Source: Pseudonocardia sp. (GTDB lineage: Bacteria > Actinomycetota > Actinomycetes > Mycobacteriales > Pseudonocardiaceae). From it: DNA of 64,000 nt. The stretch spans positions 1-64,000 of the forward strand of contig NZ_JAODNI010000048.1 in the NCBI RefSeq assembly GCF_025465255.1, given 5' to 3'. The position numbers and the translations under genes are program-made. The notes under the pieces are model-generated. The model was given only the letters and a program-made list of their open reading frames with translations, was not told the DNA's origin and did not search any database. How positions within the stretch are numbered: the stretch's first letter is position 1; each line of letters starts with the position of its first letter. Below, piece by piece: positions 43,618-53,316 of the stretch.

Positions 43618-44433
43618 TCAGGCGGTGCCGGTCTGCCCCTGCGGGGTGCTCTGCGGGGAGGCCGGGATCTGGGTGGTCGGCTTGTCGGCCGTCACCTCGC
43701 CCGCGACCGGGGTGCCGTGCAGGGACGCCCGGATCTGGTCGAGGCGGCTGGCGCCCGCCAAGTCCGTGGACGACTGCTGGACCTCGAGCATGCGGCCCTG
43801 GACCGAGTTCTGGGCCAGCTCCGCGGACCCGAGGGCGTTCGCGTAGCGCTTCTCGATCTTGTCCCGGACGTCCTCGAGGGACGGCGTGTTGCCGGGCGCG
43901 GCCAGCTCGCTCATCTGGCGCAGCGAGTTCGCGGCCTGCTCCTGCATCTTGGCCTGCTCGAGCTGGCTGAGCAGCTTGGTGCGCTCGCTGATCTTCTGCT
44001 GCAGCATCATCGAGTTGCGCTCCACGGCCTGCTTCGCCTGCGCCGCGGCGCCGATCGACTGGTCGTGCAGCGTCTTGAGGTCCTCGACGCCCTGCTCGGC
44101 CGTGACGAGCTGGGTGGCGAACGCCTGGGCGGACTGCTCGTACTGCCCGGCCTTCGCCTCGTCACCCTCGGCGCGGGCCTTGTCCGCGAGGACGAGTGCC
44201 TGGCGCGCCGACGCCTGGAGCTTCTCGATCTCCCCGAGCTGCCGGTTGAGCTTCATCTCGAGCTGCCGCTGGTTGCCGATCACCGCGGCGGCCTGCTGGG
44301 ACAGCGCCTGGTGCTGGCGCTGCGCGTCCTCGATGGCCTGCTGGATCTGCACCTTGGGGTCCGCGTACTCGTCGACCTTCGACGAGAACAGCGCCATCAG
44401 GTACTTCCAGGCCTTCGTGAAACCGTTGGCCAT
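43618..44433 (-). CDS. pspA: PspA/IM30-family envelope stress protein
   Basis: A 271-residue membrane-associated coiled-coil protein (ESCRT-III-like fold) that protects the membrane; equivalent to Rv2744c. The N-terminal amphipathic helix is [17 protein letters not shown]. Long helices run from about 25 to 230, with the conserved [20 protein letters not shown] at 185-204 and [10 protein letters not shown] at 229-238, followed by a disordered 30-residue tail. It lies downstream of clgR on the same strand as in mycobacteria, but across 325 bp, so it may have its own promoter. The third PspA-operon membrane gene (Rv2743c type) is absent; nei and the palindrome occupy that place. Confidence 0.93.
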   Translation of the reverse strand: MANGFTKAWKYLMALFSSKVDEYADPKVQIQQAIEDAQRQHQALSQQAAAVIGNQRQLEMKLNRQLGEIEKLQASARQALVLADKARAEGDEAKAGQYEQSAQAFATQLVTAEQGVEDLKTLHDQSIGAAAQAKQAVERNSMMLQQKISERTKLLSQLEQAKMQEQAANSLRQMSELAAPGNTPSLEDVRDKIEKRYANALGSAELAQNSVQGRMLEVQQSSTDLAGASRLDQIRASLHGTPVAGEVTADKPTTQIPASPQSTPQGQTGTA

Positions 44434-44758
44434 CTGTTCCGCCTACCTCCGCTGCGTTCTCTTCCGACCACCGCATCCCGCTCCACCGCAGTGTCCCCCC
44501 GCGGCGGTCGAGCCGGCGTCGCTGAACAACCTCTGTACCGCTGCCCCGACCGAGGTGGCGTGTGCTGATGCCACCCAGGGGGCCATCGTGGCACCGGAAC
44601 GGGCACATCGGCCACCGAACGGCGACGATATCGGGGATCGTCCGGAGGCCGCCGTCCGGGCGACCCGGAGACCAGGCTACCGGTACCCGCGCCGACCCCG
44701 GGTAGATCCAGGGGTAAGGGACGAACCGGACAGGTTGTGGGCTCGTCCGTGATCGGTC
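44434..44758. other. Non-coding gap between clgR and pspA
   Basis: These 325 bp hold no convincing gene; open frames through it are shadows. One dyad, GACGAT-N7-ATCGTC (44624-44642), could be an operator. A GGAGG (minus strand) close to the pspA ATG serves translation. I see no match to the ClgR or SigE promoter consensus that I would defend. Confidence 0.5.
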
Positions 44759-45145
44759 TCAGGCCGCGGCGGAGACGGACGCGACCGGTGCGGTCGGCGT
44801 CCCGGGTGCGGCGAGGCCGCTGCCGACGGGGGCGAGGCGCAGGTCCGCGTGCCGCTGCCCGATCGGGACGAGGGTGTCCCGCCGGCCGGCGCCGGCGAAC
44901 TCGAGGCCGCTGTCGCGGGCCATGTCGTCGATGACCTCGGCGAGCAGGTCCGGCAGCGCGATGTCCAGGGCCTCGCAGATCGAGGCGAGCAGCTCGCTGG
45001 ACGGCTCCTTGCGCCCCCGCTCCACCTCGGACAGGTAGCCCAGGCTCACCCGGGCGGCGCGCGACACGTCGCGCAGGGTGCGACGACGCAGCGTGCGGGC
45101 ACGCCGAAGGCTGCCACCGATCGCCTCACGCAGCAGCACGGCCAT
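44759..45145 (-). CDS. clgR: ClgR-type helix-turn-helix transcriptional regulator
   Basis: A 128-residue XRE-family regulator; the HTH is residues 10-60 ([34 protein letters not shown]), nearly invariant in actinobacterial ClgR, which activates clp protease genes and pspA. ATG 45145 ([10 protein letters not shown]) is the family start. The protein ends in VSAAA; a C-terminal Ala-Ala is the ClpP recognition signal described for Streptomyces ClgR. It lies after pgsA, as in M. tuberculosis (Rv2745c after Rv2746c). Confidence 0.93.
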   Translation of the reverse strand: MAVLLREAIGGSLRRARTLRRRTLRDVSRAARVSLGYLSEVERGRKEPSSELLASICEALDIALPDLLAEVIDDMARDSGLEFAGAGRRDTLVPIGQRHADLRLAPVGSGLAAPGTPTAPVASVSAAA

Positions 45146-45279
45146 GCGACCCCTCCTCGTCCGCCCGGTACCACCGCCCGTCCCGGAGGAGGGTGGTGTG
45201 TTGTCACCGTACCGACTTCCGGCGTCCCGCGTCCCCGGCGCGCCTCGCCGGACCCGTCCGCTGAGGGCGAACACTCCCG

Positions 45280-45924
45280 TCAGGGAACCTTCCGGCCGAG
45301 GGCGGCGGCGCGCAACCGGAGCGCGCGGAACACGTAGTCCAGGCCCGTGACCACGGTCAACACGAGCGCGAGCAGGAGCAACGCCGTCTGCAACCAGGCC
45401 ATCGGGTCGCTGATCGCGGGCAGCAGCTGCGGCAGCGGCAGCACGTAGAGCCCGATCGCGATCGTCTGGACGAAGGTCTTGGCCTTGCCGCCGCGGCTCG
45501 CCGGGATCACCCCGTGGCGCAGCACCCAGAACCGCAGCACGGTGACGCCGACCTCGCGGCCCAGGATCACCACGGTGATCCACCACGGGACGAGCCCGAG
45601 GATCGACAGCCCGATCAGCGCCGAGCCGGTGAGCGCCTTGTCCGCGATGGGGTCCGCGATCTCCCCGAACGACGTGACGAGGCCGCGTTTGCGGGCGATC
45701 TCGCCGTCGAGCCGGTCCGTGATCGCCGCGACCGCGAAGAGGCCGAACGCGAGGAGCCGCCAGTCCGCGTCCAGGCCGTCGACGCGGAAGAGCGCGACGA
45801 CGAAGAACGGCACCAGGGCCAGCCGGACGCCGGTGAGCACGTTCGCGATGTTCAGTATGGGCGCGGTGCCCGGCAGCGGTGCCTCTCCCGGCGGCACGCG
45901 AGCACCTGCCGGGACGTCACTCAT
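45280..45924 (-). CDS. pgsA: CDP-diacylglycerol-glycerol-3-phosphate 3-phosphatidyltransferase
   Basis: A 214-residue integral membrane enzyme of phosphatidylglycerol synthesis. The CDP-alcohol phosphotransferase motif D-x2-DG-x2-AR-x8-G-x3-D-x3-D is complete in the segment beginning [13 protein letters not shown] (around residue 69). Six TM helices. The ATG overlaps the rimO stop in ATGA. The first 20 residues are a polar, Pro-rich leader. Matches Rv2746c (pgsA3) in position. Confidence 0.94.
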   Translation of the reverse strand: MSDVPAGARVPPGEAPLPGTAPILNIANVLTGVRLALVPFFVVALFRVDGLDADWRLLAFGLFAVAAITDRLDGEIARKRGLVTSFGEIADPIADKALTGSALIGLSILGLVPWWITVVILGREVGVTVLRFWVLRHGVIPASRGGKAKTFVQTIAIGLYVLPLPQLLPAISDPMAWLQTALLLLALVLTVVTGLDYVFRALRLRAAALGRKVP

Positions 45925-47414
45925 CCGGTCACCTGCGCGGCCTCGCTGACGGTCCCCGCGGCCACCACGACCTCCCGCGGCGACACGACCAGGTCCGTCC
46001 CCTCGGTGTCCACGACGACCGCCCGGACCAGGTCCCCGACCCCCAGGGGCTTCCCGTCGAGCTCGTCGGCGTCGAACACGCACTCGCCGTCGACCTCGGG
46101 CGCCTGGTGCGCGGCCCGGCCGACGCAGTCGTTCTCCTCGTCCGAGAGCGACTCGACCAGCACGACGACCTCGGTGCCCACGCGGTCCTCGGCAGCCTGC
46201 GCCATCAGCTCGTCCACCAGAGCGGACACCCGCGTGACCCGCGCCGTGACCTCCTCGGCGGAGAGCTTGCCGTCGTAGCCCTCGGCCTCCGTGCCGTCCT
46301 CGTCGGAGTAGCCGAAGACGCCGACCGCGTCGAGCCGGGCGCCGGTGAGGAAGGCCTCCAGCTCGGCCAGGTCCTCCTCCGTCTCGCCGGGGAACCCGAC
46401 GATCACGTTGCTGCGGATCCCGGCCTCCGGCGCGAGGGCACGGATGCGCTCGCAGAGGTCCAGGAAGTCGGGGCGCGAGCCGAAGCGGCGCATCCGGCGC
46501 AGCACCGTGGCGCTCGCGTGCTGGAACGAGAGGTCGAAGTACGGGGCCAGCCCGGGCGCCGTCGCGATGACGGAGATCAGGTCGGGGCGCATCTCAGCCG
46601 GCTGCAGGTAGCTGACGCGCACCCGCTCGATCCCGGGGACCGCGCCGAGCTTCGGCAGCAGCTCCACCAGCGCGCGGGTGCCGCCGGGCAGGTCCTTGCC
46701 GTACGACGTCGAGTTCTCGCTGACCAGCACCAGCTCCCGGACGCCCTGCTGGGCGAGCCACTGCGCCTCGGCCAGGACCTCCTCCGGCGGGCGGGACACG
46801 AACGAGCCGCGGAAGGACGGGATGGCGCAGAAGGCGCAGCGCCGGTCGCACCCGGAGGCGAGCTTGAGCGACGCGACCGGGCCGGACGACAGGCGCCGGC
46901 GGGAGATGTCCGGGACCCAGTTGTGGCCGGGGATCGCGACGTCGTTGCTGGCTGCGGGGCGCTGCACCGGGGAGATCGGCAGCAGCGTGCGCCGGTCCAC
47001 CGGGACGTGCGGGGTGGGCGCGTGTCCGTCGAGCAGGTCACCGAGGCGCTCGGCGAGATCCGGGTAGGCGTCGAAGCCCAGCACCGCGTCCGCCTCGGGC
47101 AGGCTCGCCGCCAGCTCGGCGCCGTATCGCTCGGCCATGCAGCCGACCGCGACGACCTTCGCGCCGCTGTGCCGCGCGACGTCCGACGCGGACAGCAGGG
47201 TGTCGATCGAGTCCTTCTTCGCCTGCTCGACGAAGCCGCAGGTGTTCACGACGATCACGTCCGCGGGCTCGCCGTCGGCTTCCGCGTCGACGAGCTCCCA
47301 GCCGCTGCCGGCCAGGCGGCCGGCGAGCTCCTCGGAGTCGACCTCGTTGCGGGCGCACCCCAACGTCAGCAGGGCGGCACGCCGCGGGGCGGCCTCGGGA
47401 GAGGAAGATTGCAC
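45921..47414 (-). CDS. rimO: Ribosomal protein S12 methylthiotransferase RimO
   Basis: A 497-residue radical-SAM methylthiotransferase acting on an Asp of ribosomal protein S12. UPF0004 cysteines 20, 59 and 92; radical-[11 protein letters not shown] (C189, C193, C196); [11 protein letters not shown] and [16 protein letters not shown] are RimO-specific; TRAM domain at the C-terminus. GTG start. Divergent from argA across 45 bp. First gene of a rimO-pgsA pair. Confidence 0.95.
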   Translation of the reverse strand: MQSSSPEAAPRRAALLTLGCARNEVDSEELAGRLAGSGWELVDAEADGEPADVIVVNTCGFVEQAKKDSIDTLLSASDVARHSGAKVVAVGCMAERYGAELAASLPEADAVLGFDAYPDLAERLGDLLDGHAPTPHVPVDRRTLLPISPVQRPAASNDVAIPGHNWVPDISRRRLSSGPVASLKLASGCDRRCAFCAIPSFRGSFVSRPPEEVLAEAQWLAQQGVRELVLVSENSTSYGKDLPGGTRALVELLPKLGAVPGIERVRVSYLQPAEMRPDLISVIATAPGLAPYFDLSFQHASATVLRRMRRFGSRPDFLDLCERIRALAPEAGIRSNVIVGFPGETEEDLAELEAFLTGARLDAVGVFGYSDEDGTEAEGYDGKLSAEEVTARVTRVSALVDELMAQAAEDRVGTEVVVLVESLSDEENDCVGRAAHQAPEVDGECVFDADELDGKPLGVGDLVRAVVVDTEGTDLVVSPREVVVAAGTVSEAAQVTG

Positions 47415-47459
47415 GGCTCACAGGGTAGACGCCGGTCCCATGATCTACGCTCCGGCGTC

Positions 47460-47957
47460 GTGGCAGCGGTGGCCGTACGACGGGCCAGGGCCCGCGACGT
47501 GACGACGATCAAGTCCTTGGTGGACAACTACGCCGGAAAGGTCCTGCTGGCCAAGGAGATCATCACCCTCTACGAGGCGATGCCCGAGTTCCTGGTCGCG
47601 GAGGTCGACGGCGAGGTCGTCGGGTGCGGGGCGCTGCACGTGCTCTGGGAGGACCTGGGCGAGATCCGCACGGTGGCGGTCCACCCGAAGGTGCTCGGTC
47701 GCGGGGTCGGGCACGCGATCGTCCAGGCGCTCATCGAACAGGCGCGGGAGTTCGGCCTGCAACGGCTGTTCGTGCTCACCTTCGAGCGCCAGTTCTTCGG
47801 CCGGCACGGGTTCGCCGAGATCGACGGGACGCCCGTCTCGCAGGAGGTCTTCGCGGCGATGCTGCGCTCCTACGACGCCGGTGTCGCCGAGTTCCTGGAC
47901 CTGGCGCACGTCAAGCCCAACACTCTGGGGAACGTCCGAATGATGCTGCACCTGTGA
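47460..47957 (+). CDS. argA: Amino-acid N-acetyltransferase (N-acetylglutamate synthase), Rv2747 type
   Basis: A 165-residue GNAT enzyme: acetyl-CoA motif VAVHPKVLGRGVGHAIVQAL (around 75-95) and family blocks IKSLVDNYAGKVLL, GCGALHVLWEDLGEIRTVAV, RLFVLTFERQFFGRHGF and VAEFLDLAHVKPNTLGN. It closely follows M. tuberculosis Rv2747, an ArgA that starts arginine synthesis without the kinase-like domain of classic NAGS. GTG 47460 is taken; GTG 47469 is also possible. It keeps the mycobacterial position near pgsA and ftsK. Confidence 0.9.
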   Translation: MAAVAVRRARARDVTTIKSLVDNYAGKVLLAKEIITLYEAMPEFLVAEVDGEVVGCGALHVLWEDLGEIRTVAVHPKVLGRGVGHAIVQALIEQAREFGLQRLFVLTFERQFFGRHGFAEIDGTPVSQEVFAAMLRSYDAGVAEFLDLAHVKPNTLGNVRMMLHL

Positions 47958-47964
47958 GGCCGTG

Positions 47965-48165
47965 ATGATCGATATCCACCGGTCCGTCGTCGACGCGATC
48001 CGCGCCGGGTGACGTGGAGACGCTCGAGGCGCTGCTGGCGGAGCACCCGTCGCCGGCGAAGGCCCGGCCGGATCGGGCCCGGACGCTCCTGCACGTCGTC
48101 GCGGACCGGCCGGGTCACTTCCCGCGGGGCGCGGAGACGGTCACGGCGGCTGTCCGAGCCGGGCT
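47965..48165 (+). pseudogene. Remnant of an ankyrin-repeat protein
   Basis: ATG 47965 opens MIDIHRSVVDAIRAG and hits TGA at 48010. Ignoring one base (T48010), the reading continues DVETLEALLAEHPSPAKARP, then RTLLHVVADRPGHFPRGAET and VTAAVRAG, the pattern of a first ankyrin repeat, and then stops resembling the family just before the AraC gene. So it is a frameshifted and truncated N-terminus of a longer gene. Confidence 0.6.
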
Positions 48166-48176
48166 ATCCTCGGCCC

Positions 48177-49007
48177 ATGGCTGCCGCGGAGGAGCAGTTC
48201 GTGCGCGCCGCCCCGAGCCCGCGGCTGCGGCCCTACGTCGGCGGCTACGTCGGCTACCGGACGGGCGCCACCGCCCGCGGGACCCACCAGGGCGTCCCGA
48301 GTGCGCACCTCACGCTCCTCCTCTGCCTCGACGGCACCGTCGAGATGCTCCGGATGCCGGACCCCACCCGCACCCCCGGCACGTTCGACGCGTTCGTCGG
48401 CGGCCTGCACGTCGAGCCCGCGGTGATCGCCTCCGGCGCTCCGCAGACCGGCCTGCAGATCGACCTCACCTGGCGTGGCGCCCGCACCCTGCTCGGCCTG
48501 CCCGCCGCCGCGCTGCGGGGCGACGTCGTCGACCTCGGTTCGCTGCTCGGCCGCACGGCGCACGCGCTGCTGGACCAGCTGGCCTCGACCCGGACCTGGC
48601 GGTCGCGGTTCGCGCTGCTCGAGGCGGCGCTGGGGCGGCTCGCCGCGGCCGGCGAGGAGCGCGGGCGGGAGCCGCTCCCCGAGGTCGGGTACGCGTGGGA
48701 CCGGCTCGGGGAGACGGGCGGGACGCTGCGGATCGAGGAGCTGGCCCGGGAGGTGGGCTGGAGCCGGCGGCACCTCGCCGGACGGTTCCGGGACGAGATC
48801 GGGCTCGCCCCCAAGTCCGCGGCCCGGGTGATCCGCTTCGAGCGGGCGTGCACGCGGCTGCGGGCCCCGGAACCCCCGGGGCTGGCCGAGCTGGCGGCGG
48901 ACTGCGGCTACGTCGACCAGGCCCATCTCGCGCGGGACTTCCGGGAGCTGGCGGGCCTGACGGCGACGGCCTGGCGGGCCGAGCGGCCCGAGGCGTCGGG
49001 CACCTGA
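48177..49007 (+). CDS. AraC-family transcriptional regulator
   Basis: A 276-residue regulator: an N-terminal cupin-like sensor domain (residues 5-150, with LTLLLCLDGTVEM) and a C-terminal AraC domain with two HTHs (IEELAREVGWSRRHLAGRFRDEIG and LAELAADCGYVDQAHLARDFRELAG). ATG 48177 is the first in-frame Met that fits. Related proteins regulate oxidative or metabolic genes; the target is unknown. It runs on to the tRNA methyltransferase gene after 12 bp. Confidence 0.9.
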   Translation: MAAAEEQFVRAAPSPRLRPYVGGYVGYRTGATARGTHQGVPSAHLTLLLCLDGTVEMLRMPDPTRTPGTFDAFVGGLHVEPAVIASGAPQTGLQIDLTWRGARTLLGLPAAALRGDVVDLGSLLGRTAHALLDQLASTRTWRSRFALLEAALGRLAAAGEERGREPLPEVGYAWDRLGETGGTLRIEELAREVGWSRRHLAGRFRDEIGLAPKSAARVIRFERACTRLRAPEPPGLAELAADCGYVDQAHLARDFRELAGLTATAWRAERPEASGT

Positions 49008-49019
49008 GAGGCGGAGACC

Positions 49020-49526
49020 GTGTTCCGGATCGTCTTCCACGCCCCCGAGATCCCGCCCAACACCGGCAGCGCGATCCGGCTGGCGGCGAACACCGGGGCG
49101 GAGCTGCACCTCGTCGAACCGCTGGGGTTCTCCCTCGACGAGCGCAACGTCCGGCGGGCGGGCCTGGACTACCACGAGCTCGCGCAGCTGCACGTCCACC
49201 GCGATCTCGACGAGCTGTGGGCCGCGGTCCTGCCCGGCCCGCGCGTCTGGGCCTTCACCACGTCCGCGACCACCGGCTACACCGAGGTCGCCTACGCGCC
49301 CGGGGACGTCCTGCTGTTCGGCTCGGAGTCCACCGGGCTGCCGGAGGCCATCGCGCACGCGGCCGAGGTGAGCGACCGGGTCCGGCTGCCGATGCAGCCG
49401 GGCTCCCGCTCGCTCAACCTCGCCAACGCGGCGTCGATCGCCGTCTACGAGGCGTGGCGCCAGCACGGTTTCGCCGGCGCCGCGCCGGCGGCGACTACTG
49501 GCGGATCGCCTGGACGTCCAGGGTGA
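49020..49526 (+). CDS. trmL: tRNA (cytidine(34)-2'-O)-methyltransferase, SpoU family
   Basis: A 168-residue SPOUT enzyme with a trefoil-knot fold that 2'-O-methylates the wobble nucleotide of certain tRNAs. Motif 1 APEIPPNTGSAIRLAANTG, motif 2 LLFGSESTGLPE and motif 3 RLPMQPGSRSLNLANAASI with the SAM-binding Asn residues. GTG start. The last 32 bp overlap the 3' end of the convergent YceI gene, and the C-terminal 20 residues are consequently low in conserved character. Confidence 0.93.
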   Translation: MFRIVFHAPEIPPNTGSAIRLAANTGAELHLVEPLGFSLDERNVRRAGLDYHELAQLHVHRDLDELWAAVLPGPRVWAFTTSATTGYTEVAYAPGDVLLFGSESTGLPEAIAHAAEVSDRVRLPMQPGSRSLNLANAASIAVYEAWRQHGFAGAAPAATTGGSPGRPG

Positions 49527-50361
49527 TCTCGATCGTCGAGCCGATGACCGGCAGCCCGTGGGCGAGCATCTGCTGCCAGTTGAGGGTGAAGTGCTCGCGG
49601 TGCAGCTCGGTGGTCGCGATGGCGCCGGCCCGGACGCCGTTCCACTCCTGCAGGCCCAGGAAGGTCGTCTCGAGCGTGACGTCACTGGTCAGGCCGTGCA
49701 GGGTGAGGTCCCCGTCGACCTGCCAGCGGTTGCCGCCGAGCTGCGTGAAGCGGCCGCTGGAGAAGCGCAGCTCCGGGTGCCGCTCGACGTCCAGGAAGTC
49801 CGCCGAGCGCAGGTGGTTGTCCCGGGCCTCGACGCTGGTGTCGATGCTGGCCGCGTCGATCACGACGTCGACCGAGGACTCCTCGAACGGGTCCGCGATG
49901 TGGATCTGGCCGCGGAAGGAGTTGAACCGGCCGTAGACCTTGGACATGCCGATGTGCCGGGCGATGAAGCGGACCGACGTGTGGTCCGGGTCGATGTCGT
50001 AGAGCCCGGGCGGGGGCGGCAGCAGCGACTCGTCCGTCGCCAGGTTCAACGGCGGGATCTCCGCGTGCCTGCCCCACTCGACCTCGACGGCGCTGCCCGC
50101 GCCGCGGTAGCCACCGGCCTCGACGCGGACGCGGTACTCGCCGGGGACGACGGCGGCGGCGAAGTAACCGAAGGGGTCGCTGTCCGCGTGGGCGATACGC
50201 CGGCTCGCCCGGTCCAGCACCGAGATCTCGGCACCGGCCAGCGGCCTGCCCTCGCCGTCACGGACCTGACCGCTGAGCAGGCCGCCGGTGAGCGGGATGG
50301 GCACGAGGGCATGTCTGCCCGTGTTGCCCCCGCGGACACGACGACTTTTGCTCCAGAACAT
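49495..50361 (-). CDS. YceI-family protein with N-terminal CarboxypepD-regulatory-like domain
   Basis: A 288-residue protein. Residues 25-100 form a transthyretin-like beta domain (LSGQVRDGEGRPLAGAEISV, GEYRVRVEAGGY). Residues 118-285 are a YceI lipocalin-like domain (DHTSVRFIARHIGMSKVYGRF, SIDTSVEARDNHLRSADFLD, TLHGLTSDVTLE), which in other members holds a polyisoprenoid chain. No signal peptide in the ATG 50361 form; an upstream extension is possible. The fusion is recurrent in actinobacteria. Convergent overlap with trmL. Confidence 0.88.
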   Translation of the reverse strand: MFWSKSRRVRGGNTGRHALVPIPLTGGLLSGQVRDGEGRPLAGAEISVLDRASRRIAHADSDPFGYFAAAVVPGEYRVRVEAGGYRGAGSAVEVEWGRHAEIPPLNLATDESLLPPPPGLYDIDPDHTSVRFIARHIGMSKVYGRFNSFRGQIHIADPFEESSVDVVIDAASIDTSVEARDNHLRSADFLDVERHPELRFSSGRFTQLGGNRWQVDGDLTLHGLTSDVTLETTFLGLQEWNGVRAGAIATTELHREHFTLNWQQMLAHGLPVIGSTIEITLDVQAIRQ

Positions 50362-50420
50362 GGGACAAACCTTCCGACAGGCGACACGACGACCGGCACG
50401 CGATGGGGGGAGCCGCAGCG

Positions 50421-50521
50421 ACCGATCGGTTGTACACAATGACACGCTCGGTCACTGTTTCACCAGTGGATCAGGTACTTGACCGTTCACCCAGCTGGAG
50501 TGTGGTGACAGTGCGTCACTG
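50421..50521. promoter_or_regulatory. Dyad-rich upstream region of the YceI gene
   Basis: Contains the 10-bp palindrome ACCGATCGGT (50421-50430), CACTG-N6-CAGTG (50453-50468) and CAGTG-CGT-CACTG (50509-50521). The first two suit operators for the yceI gene; the last may belong to the 3' end of ftsK. No cognate regulator is adjacent. Confidence 0.35.
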
Positions 50522-50533
50522 GCGACGGTAGAC

Positions 50534-53098
50534 TCACTCGTCCGTGTCGGGTTCCGGTTCCGGGCCGCCGCCACCCCGCATGAGCCAGAGAACGCTCTCG
50601 AGCTCGTCCGGCTTGATGAGCACCTCGCGGGCCTTCGAGCCCTCGGACGGACCGACCACGCCGCGGGTTTCCAGCAGGTCCATGAGCCGTCCGGCCTTCG
50701 CGAACCCGACGCGGAGCTTGCGCTGCAGCATCGACGTGGAGCCGAACTGCGACGTGACGATCAGTTCGGTCGCCTGCAGGAGCACGTCCAGATCGTCTCC
50801 GATGTCCGAATCGATCTCTTTCTTCTCGCCCTGCTTGGCGGCCGTGACGCCGTCCAGATACGTCGGTTCGGCTTGATCCTTGGTGAAGGACACCACATCG
50901 GAGATCTCCTCGTCGCTGACGAAGGCCCCCTGCATGCGGACGGCCTTGCCCGCCCCCATGGGCAGGAAGAGTCCGTCGCCCATGCCGATGAGCTTCTCGG
51001 CGCCGGGCTGGTCCAGGATGACCCGCGAGTCCGTGAGCGACGACGTGGCGAACGCCAGCCGGGACGGCACGTTGGTCTTGATCAGGCCCGTGACGACGTC
51101 CACCGACGGCCGCTGGGTCGCGAGCACCAGGTGGATGCCCGCCGCTCGGGCCTTCTGCGTGATCCGGACGACCGCGTCCTCGACGTCCCGCGGCGCGGTC
51201 ATCATCAGGTCCGCGAGCTCGTCGACGATGCAGAGGATGTAGGGGTAGGGCCGGTAGACCCGCTCGCTGCCGAGCGGCGCGGTGATCTCCCCGGACCGCA
51301 CCTTGCGGTTGAAGTCGTCGACGTGGCGGACCTTGTTGGCCTGCATGTCCTGGTAGCGCTGCTCCATCTCCTCCACCAGCCAGCTGAGCGCGGAGGCCGC
51401 CTTCTTGGGCTGGGTGATGATGGGCGTGATCAGGTGCGGGATGCCCTCGTACGGGGTGAGCTCGACCATCTTCGGGTCGATGAGGATCATCCGGACCTCC
51501 TCGGGCGTGGCCCGGGAGAGCAGCGAGACCAGCATCGAGTTGACGAAGCTGGACTTGCCGGAACCCGTGGACCCCGCGACGAGCAGGTGGGGCATCTTCG
51601 CCAGGTTGGCGCAGAGGAAGTGGCCCTCGATGTCCTTGCCGAGGCCGATGACCATGGGGTGCTGCTCGGTGCGCGCGGTCGTCGAGCGCAGGACGTCCCC
51701 GAGCCGGACCATCTCGCGGTCCGTGTTCGGCACCTCGATGCCGACCGCGGACTTGCCCGGGATCGGCGCGAGGATCCGGACGTTGTCCGTGGCGACCGCG
51801 TAGGCGATGTTCTTGGAGAGCTGGGTGATCTTCTCGACCTTCACGGCCGGGCCCAGTTCGATCTCGTAGCGGGTGACCGTCGGGCCGCGGGTGAAGCCGG
51901 TGACCTGCGCGTCGACGTTGAACTGGTCCAGCACCCCGGTGATGGCCTCGATCATGGCGTCGTTCGCGGCGCTGCGCGTCTTGGGCACCGGACCGGTGGG
52001 CAGCATGTCCGCGGGCGGGAGCTTGTACTCCGTCTCGCTGACGGGCTCGCGGATCGCGAGCGACATCTGCTCGGCCTCGCCGGACTCCGGGACCGTCTCC
52101 GCGGGCGGGGTGGCGACGACGGCGGCGGGCGCCGGGCGGCTCCTCCGCGCCGGCGGGGTGACCGGGACGTACTCCTCTTCCTCCTCGGGGGTGGGGGGAG
52201 GCTCCTCGTCCTTGAACGCCTCCGCCTCGCTCGCGGCGGCCTGCCGGCGGCGCGTCGGGCGACGGCGCGCGGCGGCCGGCAGGGTCTCCGCGACCTCGTC
52301 CCCGGGCTCGTCGTGCACGTCCTGCTCGTCGTCCTCGTGGCCCACGTCGGGCTTGCCGAGCAGCCGGCGGAAACGGTTGGGGACCTCGCGCAGCGGGATC
52401 CCGGTGAGGACGAGGAAGGCGTAGAAGCTCAGCAGCAGCAGGATCGGCACCGCGACCCACACCGTGACGCCGCTGACCAGCGGCGTCGAGGCGACGTACC
52501 CGACCGCGCCGCCACCGGTGGCCCACTGCGCGGGCTCGTCCGGGGACCCGGCGAACAGGTGCACGAGGCCGAGCACGCCGAGGCCGAGCAGCAGCGTGCC
52601 GACGGCGATCCGCGGCCGCGCCTCGGGATGCGCCGGCGTGGTCATCAGGACGATGCCGACGCCGAGCAGGATGACCGGCAGCAGCACGCCGGCGAGGCCG
52701 AACACGGCCCCGACCGCGGTGGAGAACCCCTGGCCGACCGGGCCGCCCGCGCCCCACCAGACGCCCGCGCCGGCGATGACGGCGAGCACGATGAAGCCGA
52801 CGCCCAGGCCGTCCCGGCGGTGCGCGGGGTCGATCTCCCGGGTGCGCCCGACGGCCTTGCCGGTGGACCTCCCCACCTTCACGACCCCGCGGCCGACCGC
52901 GTCGATCCCGCGGTCGATCAGGTCCGGCCCCTTCTGCGGCGCCGGGCGGCGGGCGGGCGCCTTGCGACCGGAGGCCGGCTTGCGCGACGAGCCGGTGGCG
53001 CGGGAACGAGACGCGCCCGAGCCACGGCCGGAACCGGCGGCGGCCCGGGTGCCGCCTCCCCTGCCCGCGGCGCCACCGGTGGTCGAGCGTCCTGCCAT
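50534..53098 (-). CDS. ftsK: DNA translocase FtsK/SpoIIIE
   Basis: An 854-residue septal DNA pump that clears chromosomes at division. The N-terminus is a basic Gly/Arg/Ser-rich leader (1-80), then four TM helices (about 96-245). An acidic/Pro-rich linker follows (about 260-370), then the motor: Walker [10 protein letters not shown], Walker [13 protein letters not shown], and the C-terminal gamma winged-helix domain ([34 protein letters not shown]) that reads KOPS-type sequences. ATG 53098 (MAGRSTTGG) is chosen over an upstream reading of 16 residues. Position matches Rv2748c. Confidence 0.95.
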   Translation of the reverse strand: MAGRSTTGGAAGRGGGTRAAAGSGRGSGASRSRATGSSRKPASGRKAPARRPAPQKGPDLIDRGIDAVGRGVVKVGRSTGKAVGRTREIDPAHRRDGLGVGFIVLAVIAGAGVWWGAGGPVGQGFSTAVGAVFGLAGVLLPVILLGVGIVLMTTPAHPEARPRIAVGTLLLGLGVLGLVHLFAGSPDEPAQWATGGGAVGYVASTPLVSGVTVWVAVPILLLLSFYAFLVLTGIPLREVPNRFRRLLGKPDVGHEDDEQDVHDEPGDEVAETLPAAARRRPTRRRQAAASEAEAFKDEEPPPTPEEEEEYVPVTPPARRSRPAPAAVVATPPAETVPESGEAEQMSLAIREPVSETEYKLPPADMLPTGPVPKTRSAANDAMIEAITGVLDQFNVDAQVTGFTRGPTVTRYEIELGPAVKVEKITQLSKNIAYAVATDNVRILAPIPGKSAVGIEVPNTDREMVRLGDVLRSTTARTEQHPMVIGLGKDIEGHFLCANLAKMPHLLVAGSTGSGKSSFVNSMLVSLLSRATPEEVRMILIDPKMVELTPYEGIPHLITPIITQPKKAASALSWLVEEMEQRYQDMQANKVRHVDDFNRKVRSGEITAPLGSERVYRPYPYILCIVDELADLMMTAPRDVEDAVVRITQKARAAGIHLVLATQRPSVDVVTGLIKTNVPSRLAFATSSLTDSRVILDQPGAEKLIGMGDGLFLPMGAGKAVRMQGAFVSDEEISDVVSFTKDQAEPTYLDGVTAAKQGEKKEIDSDIGDDLDVLLQATELIVTSQFGSTSMLQRKLRVGFAKAGRLMDLLETRGVVGPSEGSKAREVLIKPDELESVLWLMRGGGGPEPEPDTDE

Positions 53099-53223
53099 GG
53101 CGGACACGGTAGCCGGGACGGGCCCGGGGGTCCGGTTCCGACGCACCCCGCGGCCGACGCGGGACCCTCGGTCCGGTCACACGCCCGACGCCCGGTCACC
53201 GGCCGAACTCCCGGGCGTGACAC

Positions 53224-53311
53224 CCCGCCGGTGGCGCTCCGAACCCCCGCGAGTCGCTCTCTGGCACCCCGCGGGTCGTGGTCCCCGGCCCCGCGAGTCG
53301 GGCCCAGGGCC
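53224..53311. repeat. Short tandem array, 22-bp period, before ftsK
   Basis: Units starting CCCGC lie at exactly 22-bp steps (53224, 53246, 53268, 53290). Three begin CCCGCGAGTCG or CCCGCGGGTCG; the rest of each unit is less conserved. The same CCCGCGAGTCG forms the outer arms of the palindrome at 59365-59456. Confidence 0.6.
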
Positions 53312-53316
53312 GGCGC

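Noticed and set aside
44434..44758. Minus-strand open frame of 148 codons reaching into pspA
   Set aside because: It overlaps pspA out of frame and shows no protein-like character.
45879..47957. 692-codon plus-strand frame
   Set aside because: It is antisense to rimO over most of its length; only the argA part from about 47460 is coding.
50487..53180. 897-codon minus-strand frame alongside ftsK
   Set aside because: It is a shifted reading of ftsK, composed of Arg/Gly/Pro-rich nonsense.
53224..53311. Possible CRISPR array
   Set aside because: Units are contiguous 22-bp tandem repeats without spacers of constant size and no cas genes are near.
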